A stretch of DNA of 64,000 nt from Bradyrhizobium sp. CCBAU 53421. Its GTDB lineage: Bacteria; Pseudomonadota; Alphaproteobacteria; Rhizobiales; Xanthobacteraceae. The stretch's first letter is position 1. Every line of letters starts with the position of its first letter. A model generated the notes under the pieces. That model saw nothing but the letters and a program-made list of their open reading frames with translations. It ran no database searches and was not told the origin of the DNA. Below, one piece after another: positions 1 to 8,719 of this stretch. The translations under genes and the position numbers were made by a program. The DNA is taken from assembly GCF_015291625.1 (NCBI RefSeq), contig NZ_CP030047.1:1240001-1304000 (forward strand), in the 5' to 3' direction.

Positions 1-299
1 AGGGCATCGACAGTGATGCGATCGCGGTGCCGCAGCAGGCGATCCAGCGCAATGGCGGCGGCGGCAGCGAGGTGTTCGTCGTCAAGGACGACAATCACGT
101 CGCGGTGCAGCCGGTGCGCACCGGCTCGCTGCAGGGCGGCCAGTGGTTCGTGACCGAAGGCCTCAAGGCCGGCGACAAGGTGGTCGTCGAGGGGTTCCAG
201 AAATTCGCCGCCGGCGACAAGGTTCGGCCGCTGGCCTGGCGTGAGATCGACGCTGCTGCCGCATCGGATTCGCAGCAGACCGCGCACGCGGTGCGGTGA
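1..299 (+). CDS. RND efflux periplasmic adaptor (membrane fusion protein), C-terminal part
   Basis: About the last 98 residues of a membrane fusion protein that links an RND pump to the outer-membrane channel. The visible part has the typical C-terminal beta-barrel and membrane-proximal pattern: a PQQAIQR motif, then a strand ending in VEVEGFQKF-like residues (VVVEGFQKF) and a short variable tail. The stop lies 6 bases before the RND permease start, so the two are one operon. The N-terminal signal, lipoyl and hairpin domains lie outside the window. AcrA/MexA-type is the likely class; the substrate cannot be read from this piece. Confidence 0.85.
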   Translation, partial: GIDSDAIAVPQQAIQRNGGGGSEVFVVKDDNHVAVQPVRTGSLQGGQWFVTEGLKAGDKVVVEGFQKFAAGDKVRPLAWREIDAAAASDSQQTAHAVR

Positions 300-305
300 T
301 CCGAC

Positions 306-3300
306 ATGCCGAGCTTCTTCATCGACAGGCCGATCTTCGCCTGGGTCGTCGCGCTGTTCATCTGTCTCGTCGGCGCGATCTCGATTCCGCTGCTCGCGGT
401 CGCGCAGTACCCGATCATCGCGCCGCCCTCGATCTCGATCTCGACGAGCTATCCCGGCGCTTCGCCCGAGAACCTCTATAACAGCGTCACGCGGCTGATC
501 GAGGAGGAGCTCAACGGCGCCGCCAACATCCTGAACTTCGAATCGACCTCCGACTCGCTCGGCCAAGTCGAGATCATAGCCAACTTCAAGCCCGGCACCG
601 ACACCAGCCAGGCCTCGGTCGAGGTGCAGAACCGCCTCAAGCGCGTCGAGGCGCGGCTGCCGCGCGCCGTGATCCAGCAGGGCATCCTGGTCGAGGAAGC
701 TTCCTCCGCGGTGCTGCAGATCATCACGCTGAACTCGACCGACGGCTCGCTGGATGAAGTGGGCCTCGGCGACTTCATGATCCGCAACGTGCTGGGCGAA
801 GTACGCCGCATCCCCGGCGTCGGCCGCGCCACGCTGTATTCGACCGAACGTTCGCTGCGCATCTGGATCGATCCGGCCAAGCTGGTCGGCTTCGGCCTGT
901 CGGCCGACGACGTCAACCGGGCGATCACGGCGCAGAACGCCCAGGTCGCCTCCGGCAGCATCGGCGCCGAGCCGAGCACCGACACGCAGAAGATCTCCGC
1001 GCAGGTGCTCGTGAAGGGCCAGCTGTCCTCGCCGGACGAGTTCGGCGCGATCATCCTGCGCGCCAATGCCGACGGCTCGACGGTTCGTCTGCGCGACGTC
1101 GCGCGGATCGAGATCGGCGGCCTCAGCTACCAGTTCAACACGCGCCTGAACGGCAAGCCGACCGCCGGCCTCTCGGTGCTGCTGTCGCCGAAGGGCAATG
1201 CGCTGGCGACCGCGAGCGCGGTCGAAGCCAAGATGAAGGAGCTGTCGCGCTTCTTCCCGGCCAATATCTCCTACGAGATTCCTTACAACATCACGCCCGT
1301 CGTCAAGGCCTCGATCGAGAAGGTCCTGATGACGCTGGTCGAGGCGGTGGTGCTGGTGTTCATCGTGATGTTCCTGTTCCTGCAGAACATCCGCTACACC
1401 ATCATTCCGACCATCGTGGTTCCGGTGGCGCTGCTCGGCGCCTGCGCCACGCTGATGGTCGCGGGCTTCTCGATCAACATGCTGACCATGTTCGGCATGG
1501 TGCTGGCGGTCGGCATCCTGGTCGACGATGCCATCGTCGTGGTCGAGAACGTCGAGCGCATCATGGCCGAAGAGGGCCTGCCGCCGAAGGAAGCCACCAA
1601 GAAGGCGATGTCGCAGATCACTGGCGCCATCATCGGCATCACGCTGGTGCTGATGGCGGTGTTCGTGCCGATGGCGTTCTTCCCCGGCTCGGTCGGCATC
1701 ATCTACCGCCAGTTCTCGGTCACCATGGTGGCGGCGATCGCGTTCTCGGCGCTGCTCGCGCTGTCGCTGACGCCGGCGCTCTGCGCGACGCTGCTCAAGC
1801 CGGTCGAGAAGGGCCACGGCCATGCCCGCAAGGGCGTGTTCGGCTGGTTCAACCGCGTGCTCGACTCTGGCCGCGCCGGCTATGTCAGCACGGTGCAGGC
1901 CGGGCTGAAGCGCACCGGCCGCCTGATGCTGATCTATCTCGTGCTGTTCGCGGGCGTCGCCTACGGCTTCGTGCGGCTGCCCGGCGGCTTCCTGCCGGTC
2001 GACGACCAGGGCTTCATCACGACCGACGTGCAGACGCCGTCGGAGTCGTCCTATGCGCGCACCGAGGCCGCGGTCGAGCAGGTCGAGAAGTACCTGAAGG
2101 ATCGCGCCGGTATCGAGAACGTCACGTTCCTCACCGGCTTCAGCTTCCTCGGCCAGGGCATGAACACCGCGCAGGCGTTCATCACGCTGAAGGACTGGTC
2201 GGAGCGCGGCGCGAAGGATTCGGCCGCCGCCATCGTCGCGGACATCAACCGCGACCTGTCGTCGTCGATCCGTGACGCCAGGATCTCGGCGTTGCAGCCG
2301 CCGCCGATCGACAACCTTGGCAACTCCTCGGGCTTCTCGTTCCGCCTGCAGGACCGCGGCCAGAAGGGCTATGCGGCGCTGATCGCGGCGTCCGACCGCC
2401 TGATCGCCGAGGCCAATGCCAGTCCCGTGTTGCAGAAGGTCTATGTCGAAGGCCTGCCGCCGGCGCCGCAGGTCAATCTGATGATCGACCGCGAGAAGGC
2501 GGGCGCGTTCGGCCTCACCTTCGAGGACATCAACAACACGATCTCGACCAATCTCGGCTCGAACTACATCAACGACTTCCCGAACCGCGGGCGGATGCAG
2601 CGCGTCATCGTGCAGGCCGACAAGACCAGCCGCATGAACGCGGACGACATCCTCAATTACAACGTCAAGAACAGCCGCGGCCAGCTGGTGCCGTTCTCGG
2701 CCTTCGCTACCATCGAATGGTCGAAGGGGCCGACGCAAATCGCGGGCTTCAACTACTATCCGGCGGTGCGTATCTCCGGTGAGGCGAAGCCGGGCTTCAC
2801 TTCGGGCGATGCGATCGCCGAGATGGAGCGGCTCGCCGACAAGCTGCCGCGCGGCTTCGGCTATGAGTGGACCGGCCAGTCGCTGCAGGAGAAGCTGTCG
2901 GGTTCGCAGGCGCCGTTCCTGCTCGCGCTGTCGGTGCTGGTGGTGTTCCTCTTGCTCGCGGCGCTCTATGAGAGCTGGACCATTCCGCTCGCGGTGCTGC
3001 TCACCATTCCGCTCGGCATTCTCGGCGCCGTGGTGGCGGCGACGATGCGCGGCCTATCCAATGACGTCTATTTCACCGTCGGCCTGATCACCATCATCGG
3101 CCTTGCCGCCAAGGACGCGATCCTGATCATCGAGTTCGCCAAGGATTTGCGCGCGCAGGGCAAGCCGCTGGTCGAGGCGACCATCGAGGCGTGCAGCCTC
3201 CGATTCCGCCCGATCCTGATGACCGGTCTCGCCTTCGTCTGCGGCGTGCTGCCGATGGCGATCGCGACCGGCGCCGGCGGCGCCAGCCAGCAGGCGCTCG

Positions 3301-3461
3301 GCACGAGCGTGATGGGCGGCATGATCGCCGTCGTGATCCTCGCGCTGCTGCTGGTGCCGGTGTTCTTCGTCAGCGTGCAGCGCGTGCTGGCGGGTGACCG
3401 GGAGAAGGTCGAGAAGCCGGAAGTTTACGGCCCGCCTGCGCCGGCGAGGATCAGTCACTGA
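306..3461 (+). CDS. RND efflux pump permease, AcrB/MexB (HAE1) family
   Basis: Inner-membrane proton-driven drug exporter of 1051 residues, the usual HAE1 length. It starts with MPSFFIDRPIFAWV, the standard RND N terminus. Proton-relay acidic residues sit in TM4 (GILVDDAIVVVENV), and the TM10 lysine segment is present as GLAAKDAILIIEF. Two large periplasmic loops separate the two six-helix halves, as expected. It directly follows the adaptor gene, and no outer-membrane factor gene follows, so the pump probably uses a TolC-like channel encoded elsewhere. The family is certain; the substrate (drugs, solvents or plant phenolics) is inference only. Confidence 0.95.
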   Translation: MPSFFIDRPIFAWVVALFICLVGAISIPLLAVAQYPIIAPPSISISTSYPGASPENLYNSVTRLIEEELNGAANILNFESTSDSLGQVEIIANFKPGTDTSQASVEVQNRLKRVEARLPRAVIQQGILVEEASSAVLQIITLNSTDGSLDEVGLGDFMIRNVLGEVRRIPGVGRATLYSTERSLRIWIDPAKLVGFGLSADDVNRAITAQNAQVASGSIGAEPSTDTQKISAQVLVKGQLSSPDEFGAIILRANADGSTVRLRDVARIEIGGLSYQFNTRLNGKPTAGLSVLLSPKGNALATASAVEAKMKELSRFFPANISYEIPYNITPVVKASIEKVLMTLVEAVVLVFIVMFLFLQNIRYTIIPTIVVPVALLGACATLMVAGFSINMLTMFGMVLAVGILVDDAIVVVENVERIMAEEGLPPKEATKKAMSQITGAIIGITLVLMAVFVPMAFFPGSVGIIYRQFSVTMVAAIAFSALLALSLTPALCATLLKPVEKGHGHARKGVFGWFNRVLDSGRAGYVSTVQAGLKRTGRLMLIYLVLFAGVAYGFVRLPGGFLPVDDQGFITTDVQTPSESSYARTEAAVEQVEKYLKDRAGIENVTFLTGFSFLGQGMNTAQAFITLKDWSERGAKDSAAAIVADINRDLSSSIRDARISALQPPPIDNLGNSSGFSFRLQDRGQKGYAALIAASDRLIAEANASPVLQKVYVEGLPPAPQVNLMIDREKAGAFGLTFEDINNTISTNLGSNYINDFPNRGRMQRVIVQADKTSRMNADDILNYNVKNSRGQLVPFSAFATIEWSKGPTQIAGFNYYPAVRISGEAKPGFTSGDAIAEMERLADKLPRGFGYEWTGQSLQEKLSGSQAPFLLALSVLVVFLLLAALYESWTIPLAVLLTIPLGILGAVVAATMRGLSNDVYFTVGLITIIGLAAKDAILIIEFAKDLRAQGKPLVEATIEACSLRFRPILMTGLAFVCGVLPMAIATGAGGASQQALGTSVMGGMIAVVILALLLVPVFFVSVQRVLAGDREKVEKPEVYGPPAPARISH

Positions 3462-3577
3462 TGTCCGGGATCGACGCCGATCCGATCGGAAGCTTGCTTT
3501 CGCAGGCCGGCCAATCCAGATTGCAGCCCTGGATTGAACGGGGAGCGTTTGGGTAACCCTGGGATTGAGAGCATGTG

Positions 3578-4714
3578 ATGCGGCCGACCGATATTGCGAT
3601 CTCGAATTATCGCTCCATTCGGCGGCTCTATATGCCCATTCAACCGCTGTCCGTCTTCGTCGGCGAGAACGGCGTCGGCAAATCCAATCTCTACAAGTCC
3701 CTGTCGCTGCTGCGCGACGCGGCGACGGGCCGGATCACGCGCACGATCGCCGACGAGGGTGGATTGAACTCGGTCTGCTGGTCGGGGCTTCGCAAGCGCG
3801 GCGAGGATGGACGGCTGCGGCTGGCGGTCAGGTTCGAACACGTCAATTACGCGATCGAGCTCGGACATCCCGGCCCGGTCGAGGCGGCGTTTCCCGGCGA
3901 GCCGATGATCAAGTCCGAACGTATCGAGACGATCCACGGCAAGCGCAAAGTCCTGATGATGGAGCGGACCAATTCACACGTCAGCGTCCGCGGCGAGAGC
4001 GGCGCCTGGAGCGAGCACAAGAATGCGGTGCTGCCGTCGGAAACCGCGCTCGCCGATTTCCTCGACGGCCAGACATGTCCCGAAGTCGGCCTGATCAGGA
4101 ACGCGTTGCAGAGCTGGCGCTTCTATCACGATTTTCGCACCGATCCGGCGTCACCGATCCGCAAGCCTTGTCTTGCGATCACGACGCCGTCGCTGAGCGC
4201 TGATGGCAGCGATCTGGCCGCCGCTTTGGCAACGCTCAGCGCGATCAGGCAGGATGCGGCCGATCTGCAGGATGCGATCGAGGATGCATTCCCGGGTGCC
4301 GAGCTCCGGGCATGGGAAGAAAACGGGCGGTGCGAGTTCGAGCTGCAGCAGGCGGACATGCCGCGTGCGTTCAAGGCGCACGAGCTATCCGACGGCACGC
4401 TGAAATATATCTGCCTGCTCGCCGTGTTCATGGGCTATCGGCTGCCGCCGTTCATCGCGCTGAACGAACCCGAGACCAGCCTGCATCCGTCGCTGCTGGC
4501 GCCGTTGGCCCGGCTGATCGCCAAGGCGTCGCGCCGCGCCGACGTCTGGATCGTCACCCATTCGGAGCAGCTGATGGCGGCGTTGCGAACCGAGAGCTCG
4601 GTGCCGCTGCGCCGGGTGATCAAGGCGAAGGGCGCGACGGCCATCGAGGGCCTGACGCTCGGCGGTGAATTCCGTGATGGCGAGGACGACGAAGATGATG
4701 ACGACGACGATTAG
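3578..4714 (+). CDS. AAA family ATPase (AAA_21, OLD/RecF-like) with acidic tail
   Basis: ABC-type ATPase without a membrane part, of the SMC/RecF/OLD group. Walker A GENGVGKS is at about residues 29-36, an ELSDGT signature is near residue 270, Walker B with the catalytic acid is IALNEPETS, and the switch histidine is in WIVTHSEQ. There is no TOPRIM nuclease domain, so it is not a full OLD nuclease. It ends in a run of about twelve Asp/Glu residues. ATG 3578 is preferred over the in-frame GTG 3575; no strong ribosome site is seen. It stands alone between an RND operon and an unrelated minus-strand gene. Its role is unknown; a repair or defence accessory is possible but not supported by neighbours. 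Confidence 0.8.
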   Translation: MRPTDIAISNYRSIRRLYMPIQPLSVFVGENGVGKSNLYKSLSLLRDAATGRITRTIADEGGLNSVCWSGLRKRGEDGRLRLAVRFEHVNYAIELGHPGPVEAAFPGEPMIKSERIETIHGKRKVLMMERTNSHVSVRGESGAWSEHKNAVLPSETALADFLDGQTCPEVGLIRNALQSWRFYHDFRTDPASPIRKPCLAITTPSLSADGSDLAAALATLSAIRQDAADLQDAIEDAFPGAELRAWEENGRCEFELQQADMPRAFKAHELSDGTLKYICLLAVFMGYRLPPFIALNEPETSLHPSLLAPLARLIAKASRRADVWIVTHSEQLMAALRTESSVPLRRVIKAKGATAIEGLTLGGEFRDGEDDEDDDDDD

Positions 4715-4728
4715 ATCGCGCCGTCGCG

Positions 4729-5523
4729 CTATTGCCCGAGCGGCTTCAGGATCTTGATCAGCTCGCCGTGCACGAACTCGTTGCCGCAGACGACATGACC
4801 GGTCTGCAGCGGGTCGTCGTTGCCCTGGATGCCGGAGACGGTGCCGCCGGCTTCGCGGACCATGAGCAAGCCGGCCGCGACGTCCCAGGCCTGCAGGTTG
4901 CGCTCCCAATAGCCGTCGAGCCGGCCGGCGGCGACGAAGGCGAGATCGAGCGAGGCGGCGCCGAAGCGGCGGAAGCCCGCGACCTTGCTCTGCAGCGCGG
5001 CCATCTCCTGCAGCGCCAGTTGGTGGTTGCCGCGGCCGATATGCGGCAGGCCGCAGGCGACCACGCATTCGTTGAGCTGGCGGCGGCCGGCGACGCGCAG
5101 CCGCTGGTCGTTGAGGAACGCGCCCTTGCCGCGCTCGGCGATGTAGAGCTCGTCATTGGCGGGATTGTAGATCACGCCCGCGATCACGGTGTCCTCGCGC
5201 AAGAGTCCGATCGAGATCGCGAATTGCGGGATGCCGTGCAGGAAATTGGTGGTGCCGTCCAAGGGATCGACGATCCAGGTGTGGGTCTTGTCAGAGCCTT
5301 CGCGCTTGCCGCCTTCCTCGCCGAGGAACCCGTAACCGGGCCGGGCCTTCTCGAGGTCGGTGTAGAGCATCTCCTCGGCGCGCTTGTCGGCGAGCGAGAC
5401 GAAGTTCGCCGGCCCCTTCAGCGACACCTGGAGGTGCTCGATCTCGCCGAGGTCGCGCTTGAGGCTGCGGCCGGCGCGCCGCGCGGCCTTGACCATGACA
5501 TTGATGAGGGCGGAGTAGAGCAT
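4729..5523 (-). CDS. Inositol monophosphatase family protein (SuhB/CysQ-like)
   Basis: Mg-dependent phosphomonoesterase of 264 residues, normal for the family. Metal-binding motifs are clear: GEEGG, then WIVDPLDGTTNF, and AWDVAAGLLMVREAGG near the C terminus. Family members hydrolyse inositol-1-phosphate or related sugar phosphates; SuhB also binds RNA polymerase and affects rRNA processing. The ATG at 5523 is chosen because the family N terminus (MLYSALINVMVKAARRAG) begins there; the reading frame continues upstream without a start typical of the family. It is the most distal gene of the minus-strand block, separated from the Sel1 gene by a long inverted repeat, so it probably has its own promoter. 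Confidence 0.88.
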   Translation of the reverse strand: MLYSALINVMVKAARRAGRSLKRDLGEIEHLQVSLKGPANFVSLADKRAEEMLYTDLEKARPGYGFLGEEGGKREGSDKTHTWIVDPLDGTTNFLHGIPQFAISIGLLREDTVIAGVIYNPANDELYIAERGKGAFLNDQRLRVAGRRQLNECVVACGLPHIGRGNHQLALQEMAALQSKVAGFRRFGAASLDLAFVAAGRLDGYWERNLQAWDVAAGLLMVREAGGTVSGIQGNDDPLQTGHVVCGNEFVHGELIKILKPLGQ

Positions 5524-5582
5524 GATGAGAACTGTGACCCGAGAATGTGAAAGTCGATAAGGCGGCGCCCGCAAATCTCAGT

Positions 5583-5684
5583 CCGTCATCCTGAGGTGCG
5601 AGCGGAGCGAGCCTCGAAGGGTGCACGGCCCCGGACCGGGCCGTTCATCCTTCGAGACGCGCTTCGCGCTCCTCAGGATGACGG
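5583..5684. repeat. Long inverted repeat, CATCCTGAGG family, copy 1
   Basis: Arms begin CCGTCATCCTGAGG and end CCTCAGGATGACGG around a GC-rich centre. Related copies lie near 36.7, 41.1, 42.1, 42.6 and 56.9 kb. It occupies most of the gap between suhB-like and the Sel1 gene and could fold as a long hairpin in RNA. Confidence 0.85.
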
Positions 5685-5756
5685 GTCAGGAGGGAACGGC
5701 ATGGCCGCACCGGATTTCCGGACTGGGTGCCCTCTGGAAGGGGCGCCGTCAAGGCG

Positions 5757-6833
5757 TCATTTGACGTTGTTTCCGATCCATTTCCGCACGGCTGCCTCGC
5801 CCTTGGCGCGGTCTTCCGGGCTCATATCGGCGAGGATGTCGTCGAGATCGGGGTCGCCCTTGCCGGCGGTCTTGGCGACGGTGTGCCATTTCAGCGCCTC
5901 GACCTTGTCGACCGGGGCGCCGGCGCCGGTCGCCAGCACATGGGCGAGGCGGTTTTGCGCGATCGGGCTGTTCTGCCGGGCCGCCTTGCGCAGCAGCGCC
6001 ACCGCCGCCGGCACGTTCCGCGGCGTGCCGGCGCCGTTATAGAGCGCGATGGCATATTCGACCTCGGCATCGACATTGTCGGCCAGCGAGGCGGCCTGCA
6101 GCAGCCGGGAGGCCTTTTCGAGGTCCTTCGGCACGCCGGTGCCTTCCTTGTAGAAGGTCGCGAGCGCGTATTGCGCCTCCGGGCTGCCGGCGTCCGCGGC
6201 CATCCGCAACAGCTCGGCGGAGCGCTTGAGGTCCTGCGGCAGGGTCTGGCCGTCGAGATAGAGCAGCGCGAGGTTATAGGCCGCCTTGGGTTCGCCGAGC
6301 TTGGCCGACGAGGCCAGCAGCTTGACCGCGCCGTCCTTGTCCACCGCGCCGCCGCGGCCCGCGATCTTCATCATCGCCAGCGCGAACATCGCCTCGCGGT
6401 CGCCGGCATCGGACGCACGCTTGTACCAGTCGTCGGCCTTGGCGTAGTCGCGCTTGACCCCGAGCCCGTTGGCATAGAGCTCGCCCAGCATCGTCATCGC
6501 CTTGGCATCGTTGTTGTTCTGCGCGCGCGCGATCGCGAGGTCGAACGCGGTCTTGTACATGCCGCGCTGATAGGCGCCGTAGACGAGATCGACATTGGGA
6601 TCATCAGGCGTCGGGGTCGGCGAGGGCGTCGGAGATGCGGCAGGCTTCGGCGTCGCCGAGGCAGCGGGCTTGGGCGTCGGCTTCTTCGCGACCGGCGAAT
6701 GCACCTTCGGCTTCGGCGCCTCCTTCTTCGCAGGCGGCGTCTGTGCCGGCGGCGTGATCGAGAGCTGCGCCATCGCGCCGCTCGCCAGCATCGTGCAGCC
6801 GAGCGCAACACCTATCGGACGCAGGCATTTCAT
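5757..6833 (-). CDS. Secreted Sel1-repeat (TPR-like) protein
   Basis: A 358-residue exported protein. The N terminus (MKCLRPIGVALGCTMLASG, ending AMA) is a Sec signal peptide. It is followed by a Pro/Lys/Thr-rich linker of about 80 residues, then six or more Sel1 repeats of about 36 residues, recognisable by A-x-x-x-LG-x-LY-x-x-G and W-x-x-x-A-x-x-AG patterns. Sel1 proteins are scaffolds for protein-protein contacts in the envelope. The ATG at 6833 is chosen because it starts the signal peptide; the open frame upstream overlaps the ThiE-like gene. Only 7 bases separate it from that gene, so cotranscription is likely. Its partner is unknown. Confidence 0.85.
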   Translation of the reverse strand: MKCLRPIGVALGCTMLASGAMAQLSITPPAQTPPAKKEAPKPKVHSPVAKKPTPKPAASATPKPAASPTPSPTPTPDDPNVDLVYGAYQRGMYKTAFDLAIARAQNNNDAKAMTMLGELYANGLGVKRDYAKADDWYKRASDAGDREAMFALAMMKIAGRGGAVDKDGAVKLLASSAKLGEPKAAYNLALLYLDGQTLPQDLKRSAELLRMAADAGSPEAQYALATFYKEGTGVPKDLEKASRLLQAASLADNVDAEVEYAIALYNGAGTPRNVPAAVALLRKAARQNSPIAQNRLAHVLATGAGAPVDKVEALKWHTVAKTAGKGDPDLDDILADMSPEDRAKGEAAVRKWIGNNVK

Positions 6834-6840
6834 TCCGGCG

Positions 6841-7503
6841 TCATCCCTCGGCCTTGGCCTTGCCGGCATGCGCAATCGCTTCGCCGATCTCGACGAGCGC
6901 CTGCTTAGCACCGCGCGGATCGGACCAGATGAAATCTCCGACCAGCACGAAATCCGCGCCGGCCGCGGCGAACGCCTCGGCTTCCTCGCGCGAGGTCGCA
7001 AAGCCGACGCAGGGCGGCTCGAACAATTCGTCCCACCATTCCAGCCGCTCGGCGATCGCCTCGAGCGAGGGCCGCGCTCCCTTGGCGTCGGGCTCGCCGA
7101 ACAGCACATAGTCGGCGCCGGCTTCGCCCGCGGCCATCGAATCGTGGCGTGTCGCCAGGCCGCCGACGCCTGCGATGCGGTCGGGCTTCAGCGAAGGCAT
7201 CGCCTCTGCCATCGCGGCGATGCCGGTCAGGTGTGCGCCGTCGGCGCCGGCGCGGGCCACGATGTCGGGATGGCCGTCGATCAGCAGCGCCGCGCCCGCG
7301 TTCTGGATCGCGGGTGCCAGCGCCTTGATGGTGGAGATCATGCTGCGCGGATCGCTCTCGCGCAGCCGCACCAGAACGGCCGCGACGTCGGCCGCGGCAA
7401 GCAGATCGGCAAGCTCGGCCGCAAGCCGCGCGGGCTCGTCGACCGGTGGAGTTGCCAGATAGAGGCGCGGCGCCGGCCGCGGCGGAACGGGCTTGGTGGC
7501 CAA
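6841..7503 (-). CDS. Thiamine phosphate synthase-like protein, degenerate active site
   Basis: A 220-residue TIM-barrel protein of the ThiE/TenI superfamily, recognised by GADGAHL, GVGGLATRHDSM and AGADYVLFGEP at the positions of the ThiE beta-strand motifs. Several ligands used by true ThiE are changed: the ND pair reads DG, the GQ.D loop reads TGIAA, and the T-STK pyrophosphate loop reads DAKGAR. A standard thiamine phosphate synthase reaction is therefore doubtful. It starts with TTG directly after the TAG of the class I aldolase gene, so translation is coupled. No TPP riboswitch can fit in front of it. A TenI-like or non-thiamine role is possible. Confidence 0.72.
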   Translation of the reverse strand: MATKPVPPRPAPRLYLATPPVDEPARLAAELADLLAAADVAAVLVRLRESDPRSMISTIKALAPAIQNAGAALLIDGHPDIVARAGADGAHLTGIAAMAEAMPSLKPDRIAGVGGLATRHDSMAAGEAGADYVLFGEPDAKGARPSLEAIAERLEWWDELFEPPCVGFATSREEAEAFAAAGADFVLVGDFIWSDPRGAKQALVEIGEAIAHAGKAKAEG

Positions 7504-8529
7504 CTATGCCGCCTGTTTTTCGAGGCCGGCTTCCCAATTGCCGGTGCTCGCGAGCCCGTTCATCCGGGCGCGATGCGAGAAGGCGCGCTGGCCCGCGGGG
7601 ACGTTGTCGGGCTTGCCGGACCATGCCTTCTGCGGCGCGGCCTGCAGCGCGCGGCCATAGGAGAAGGTCAGCCGCCAGGGCAGGTGACCGATCTTGTTCA
7701 TGGCATCGAGATGCGCGGTCGCCTCCTCGTCGCTCTGTCCGCCGGAGAGGAAGGCGATGCCGGGCACCGCGGCCGGCACGCAGCTCTTGAGCAGGCGGAT
7801 GGTCTTCTCGGCGACTTCCTGGACCGACGCCTGCTTCGGGCATTTCTTGCCTGATATGGCCATGTTCGGCTTCAGGATCATGCCTTCCAGCGCGACGCGC
7901 TGCACCCGCAACTCCTGGAAGGTGCGGTTCAGCACGCGCTGCGTCACCTCATAGCAGCGGTCGATGTCGTGATCGCCGTCCATCAGCACTTCCGGTTCGA
8001 CGATCGGCACGATCTGCGCGGCCTGGCACAACGCGGCGTAGCGCGCCAGCGCATGGGCGTTGACGCGGACCGCGGTCTGGGTCGGGATTCGCGGCCCGAT
8101 ATCGATCACCGCGCGCCACTTCGCAAAGCGCGCACCGCGCTCGTAATATTTCTTCAGCCGCTCGGCGAGCTTGTCGAGGCCGACGGTGACGAGTTCGCCC
8201 GGGCAGTTCGGCAGCGCCTGGGTGCCCTCGTCGACCTTGATGCCGGGGATGCTGCCGGCCTGCTCGATCAGCTTGACCAGCGGCGTACCGTCCTTGGCAT
8301 TCTGCCAGATCGTCTCGTCGTAGAGGATGACGCCGGAGATGTACTTGCTCATCGCCTCCTGCGAGCGGAACAGCATCTCGCGATAGTCGCGGCGATTGTC
8401 TTCGGTCGAATCGACCTTGATGGCGTCGAAACGCTTCTTGATCGTGCCGGAGGATTCGTCGGCGGCGAGGATGCCCTTGCCCGGGGTGACCATGGCAAGC
8501 GCAACTTTGTTGAGGTCAGCGAGGTTCAT
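7504..8529 (-). CDS. Class I fructose-bisphosphate aldolase
   Basis: Schiff-base aldolase of 341 residues that interconverts fructose-1,6-bisphosphate and the two triose phosphates. The N terminus has GKGILAADESSGTI, the hallmark of eukaryote-type class I aldolases. The substrate-binding lysine is in the GMILKPNM segment, and FLSGGQSDEEAT is near the C terminus. The ATG at 8529 is chosen because the sequence GGAGGA lies about 8 bases upstream and the family N terminus starts there. It sits directly after a class II aldolase gene, so two mechanistically distinct aldolases are neighbours. The following ThiE-like gene is translationally coupled. Confidence 0.93.
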   Translation of the reverse strand: MNLADLNKVALAMVTPGKGILAADESSGTIKKRFDAIKVDSTEDNRRDYREMLFRSQEAMSKYISGVILYDETIWQNAKDGTPLVKLIEQAGSIPGIKVDEGTQALPNCPGELVTVGLDKLAERLKKYYERGARFAKWRAVIDIGPRIPTQTAVRVNAHALARYAALCQAAQIVPIVEPEVLMDGDHDIDRCYEVTQRVLNRTFQELRVQRVALEGMILKPNMAISGKKCPKQASVQEVAEKTIRLLKSCVPAAVPGIAFLSGGQSDEEATAHLDAMNKIGHLPWRLTFSYGRALQAAPQKAWSGKPDNVPAGQRAFSHRARMNGLASTGNWEAGLEKQAA

Positions 8530-8642
8530 CGGGAACGTCCTCCAGGGCCATTGCCTTTGCAAACCAAAATAGGCGGTTCTCGGGCAAATGCCTAGAAAAC
8601 GTTCGTCGCGGGCGGTGTTTGCCGCAGCCGGCGATCAAGCCC

Positions 8643-8683
8643 GCGGGACACCGTTTCCAACTGCGTCAGAACCGGTGTCCCGC
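8643..8683. repeat. Perfect 11-bp inverted repeat after the class II aldolase gene
   Basis: GCGGGACACCG pairs with CGGTGTCCCGC across a 19-base loop, about 37 bases past the fbaA-like stop. There is no T tract, so this may be a processing or partial termination hairpin or a repeat-family member rather than a classical terminator. Confidence 0.6.
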
Positions 8684-8719
8684 CTTAATGATTCAGGCGA
8701 GAAATTGTCAGGCGATCTC

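Noticed and set aside
7501..7520. TPP riboswitch before the ThiE-like gene
   Set aside because: The gene starts directly after the preceding stop codon, leaving no leader.
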